Assembly (NCBI GenBank): GCA_016704345.1 | Contig: JADJAH010000006.1 | Span: 310,001-374,000 of the forward strand | From: Ignavibacteria bacterium | GTDB taxonomy: Bacteria; Bacteroidota; Ignavibacteria; Tepidaquicellales; Tepidaquicellaceae | Length of the DNA: 64,000 nucleotides | Reading direction: 5' to 3' | Part shown: piece after piece, positions 62,503 to 64,000 of the stretch | Position numbering within the stretch: the stretch's first letter is position 1 | Layout of the letters: every line of letters starts with the position of its first letter | Notes under the pieces: model-generated | The model's database searches: none | What the model saw: the letters and a program-made list of their open reading frames with translations, nothing else | Told to the model about the DNA's origin: nothing | Made by a program: the position numbers and the translations under genes

Positions 62503-62664
62503 TTGTGTCGGACAGTTTGTTTAGAAATTTATATGATGGCTTTGCTTTTAAATGAGCTACTCAAAACGCAGTTTCATTTGTCAATCCTGAATTGCATTTT
62601 TATACAATTCAAATCTTTCCAAATACGCTCAGTCCATAAACCAAAAATCTCAAATAGAAAAGTT

Positions 62665-64000
62665 ATGAAAAAAGTATTCTTGATAATTTTGCTGTTCATG
62701 GGTTCTATTGCGCTCTCTCAGGACCTATTGATAAATAATAATCCGTACGATAATGCAGATGAAACAACCAAAAGCAGAAAAGCTTTTCAAAGGGAGAAAT
62801 GGTTTTATGAGCAAAGAATGTATCCGGAAAATTTCATTCCTTCAGATGCCTACGAAAAGGCTTATATACAGAAAGAAGATTTGAAACGTAGTAAAGGAAT
62901 TGCCATGCAGGGTGTATTTGATTCATGGAACAGTCTCGGACCAAGAACCGGTTTTTACTTTGCTTATTCTAATATTACATCGAGAATGACCACCGTTAAA
63001 TATGATCCTCTCAATCCAAGTATCATCTATGCGGGAGCAGCATTTGGGGGGATATGGAAGTCATCTAACGGGGGAAACAACTGGACAGCTATGACTGACA
63101 ATGAACAGTCAATGTCATCCGGCTCAATTGCAATTGATCCGAACAACACAAATATTGTCTATTACGGAACTGGTGAAGCTACATACAGCGCTGCTTCTTA
63201 TTACGGAAGGGGAGTTTTGAAATCAACTGACGGCGGTGCAAACTGGAAAAGCTATCCCGGAAATTTCGAAGGATTGTCATATTGTTCAAGGCTAGCCATC
63301 AGACCGGGTAACAGCTCTCAATTGCTTGCTGCAATGGGAACCGGCGGACTATACAGGAGCACGAATTCAGGCGAAGCATGGATAAGAATTGCTTCCGGAA
63401 GATGTGATGATGTAATCTTCTCTCCTACCGGTGATACGGCTTATGCTGTAGGAAGCGGGACGGGCTATCTCATTTCATACAATGGCGGAACTACATTCAG
63501 CAGCAACGGCGCTTTGAGCATGGGTACGAGAAATCACATTGCCGTTGTAAGTCAGTTCCATCAGTTATTTATTTTGCGAGATATTCGGGTTCAAGCATCA
63601 CAGTATTCAAGTCAACAAATGCCGGTTCCACATTTTCACAAATTGTTTCAGGGCAGAATTTCAGCGGCAGTCAGGCATGGTATGACTTTTACATGCATGT
63701 CAATCCGTTCGACCCGAATTACGCTTACGTAGGTTCTGTCGACATCTGGAGAACCACAAACGGCGGCGCTTCAAACTTCACTAATATCACAAACGGATAT
63801 GGAGGCGGCAATGTGCACGTTGATCAGCACAATGTTGATTTCCATCCGACTGACCCTCAGCAGATGCTTTGTGTGAATGACGGTGGCATCTGGAAATCAA
63901 CTGACAGAGGATCGACATGGACAAATCAAAACACAAATCAGACACTTACACAGTTTTACAGAATAGCTTCCGATCCATCAAATGCTTCCCATATACTGGG
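62665..64000 (+). CDS. Secreted BNR/sortilin-type beta-propeller protein, 5' part, frameshifted
   Basis: Starts at ATG 62665 with a signal peptide (KKVFLIILLFMGSIALSQ) and continues past the window edge. The mature part has BNR/VPS10-type blades: IWKSSNGGNNWTAMTDNE, VLKSTDGGANWKSYPGN, LYRSTNSGEAWIRIASG. Propellers of this kind bind glycans or proteins at the cell surface. The first frame stops at 63732, but after about 63553 the family continues in another frame (IYFARYSGSSITVFKSTNAG, then FYMHVNPFDPNYAY, GGIWKSTDRGSTW) to 64000; adding one C at AGTCAG restores a single protein. Type IX sorting at the C-terminus cannot be checked here. Confidence 0.78.

Overview
The window is AT-rich chromosomal DNA from a Gram-negative bacterium of the Bacteroidota / Chlorobiota / Ignavibacteriota (FCB) assemblage. 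The evidence for this is a PorV/PorQ-type protein, a YyaL-type DUF255 protein, a 7TM-HD phosphodiesterase, a mitochondrial-type aconitase, a split-subunit acyl-CoA mutase, a tiny AURKAIP1/COX24-type basic protein, and several TAnnTTTG-type -7 promoter elements. Most genes are housekeeping genes in short, tightly packed operons. No tRNA, rRNA, prophage, CRISPR array or transposase gene was recognised. The assignment is by recognition of families, not by a tree.

Layout. 0-2.6 kb: the start of a Tat-exported amine oxidase (minus strand), divergent from a small operon with a type III polyketide synthase, an isoprenylcysteine-methyltransferase-like enzyme and an AtuA-related domain protein; the first two match the logic of Bacillus alkylpyrone synthesis. 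2.6-14.1 kb (plus): prfB with a programmed +1 frameshift, a LolC/E permease, ubiE/menG, gcvH, the DUF177-rpmF-plsX set, rpmB, a glycosyltransferase, tgt, yajC, ribBA, greA and an MCE protein. 14.1-20.7 kb (minus): a PorV-like protein, acylphosphatase, a DMT transporter, a decaprenyl-phosphate phosphoribosyltransferase-like UbiA enzyme with a GT-C glycosyltransferase, and an acyl-CoA mutase large subunit. 20.7-21.96 kb: a non-coding, palindrome-rich island with a ~150-bp MITE-like inverted-repeat element running straight into a 50-bp tandem-repeat array.

22-34 kb: a secreted beta-helix protein with a dockerin-like calcium-binding tail, then minus-strand genes for DUF937, M23 peptidase, aconitase, a PolB-like exonuclease, DUF255, DUF2807 and a TPR protein. 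34-43.5 kb: PgpH-like HD protein, xerD, TPR lipoprotein, sppA, a DNA-binding HU/IHF protein, gltX, rsmI and a 23S/tRNA ribose methyltransferase. 43.5-51.7 kb (minus): an NtrC-like regulator lacking the GAFTGA loop, a CrtI-like desaturase, mutS2, cvpA, yqeY and envelope proteins. 52-62.4 kb (plus): ygfZ, class I aldolase fbaB, a DMT transporter, a CDF transporter with extra cytoplasmic repeats, an oxidoreductase, a phosphoesterase, cca, asnA and a porin-like protein. The window ends inside a secreted BNR/sortilin-type protein.

A recurring feature is damage by single bases. plsX carries an in-frame stop; tgt, the acyl-CoA mutase, the exonuclease, a TPR lipoprotein, mutS2 (twice) and the BNR protein each need one base added or removed to restore a full-length protein, mostly at homopolymer runs. 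This pattern fits sequencing or consensus error better than eight independent pseudogenes, but tgt also lacks two zinc-binding cysteines, which an indel cannot explain. The prfB frameshift is different in kind: it has the complete recoding signal and is almost certainly genuine.
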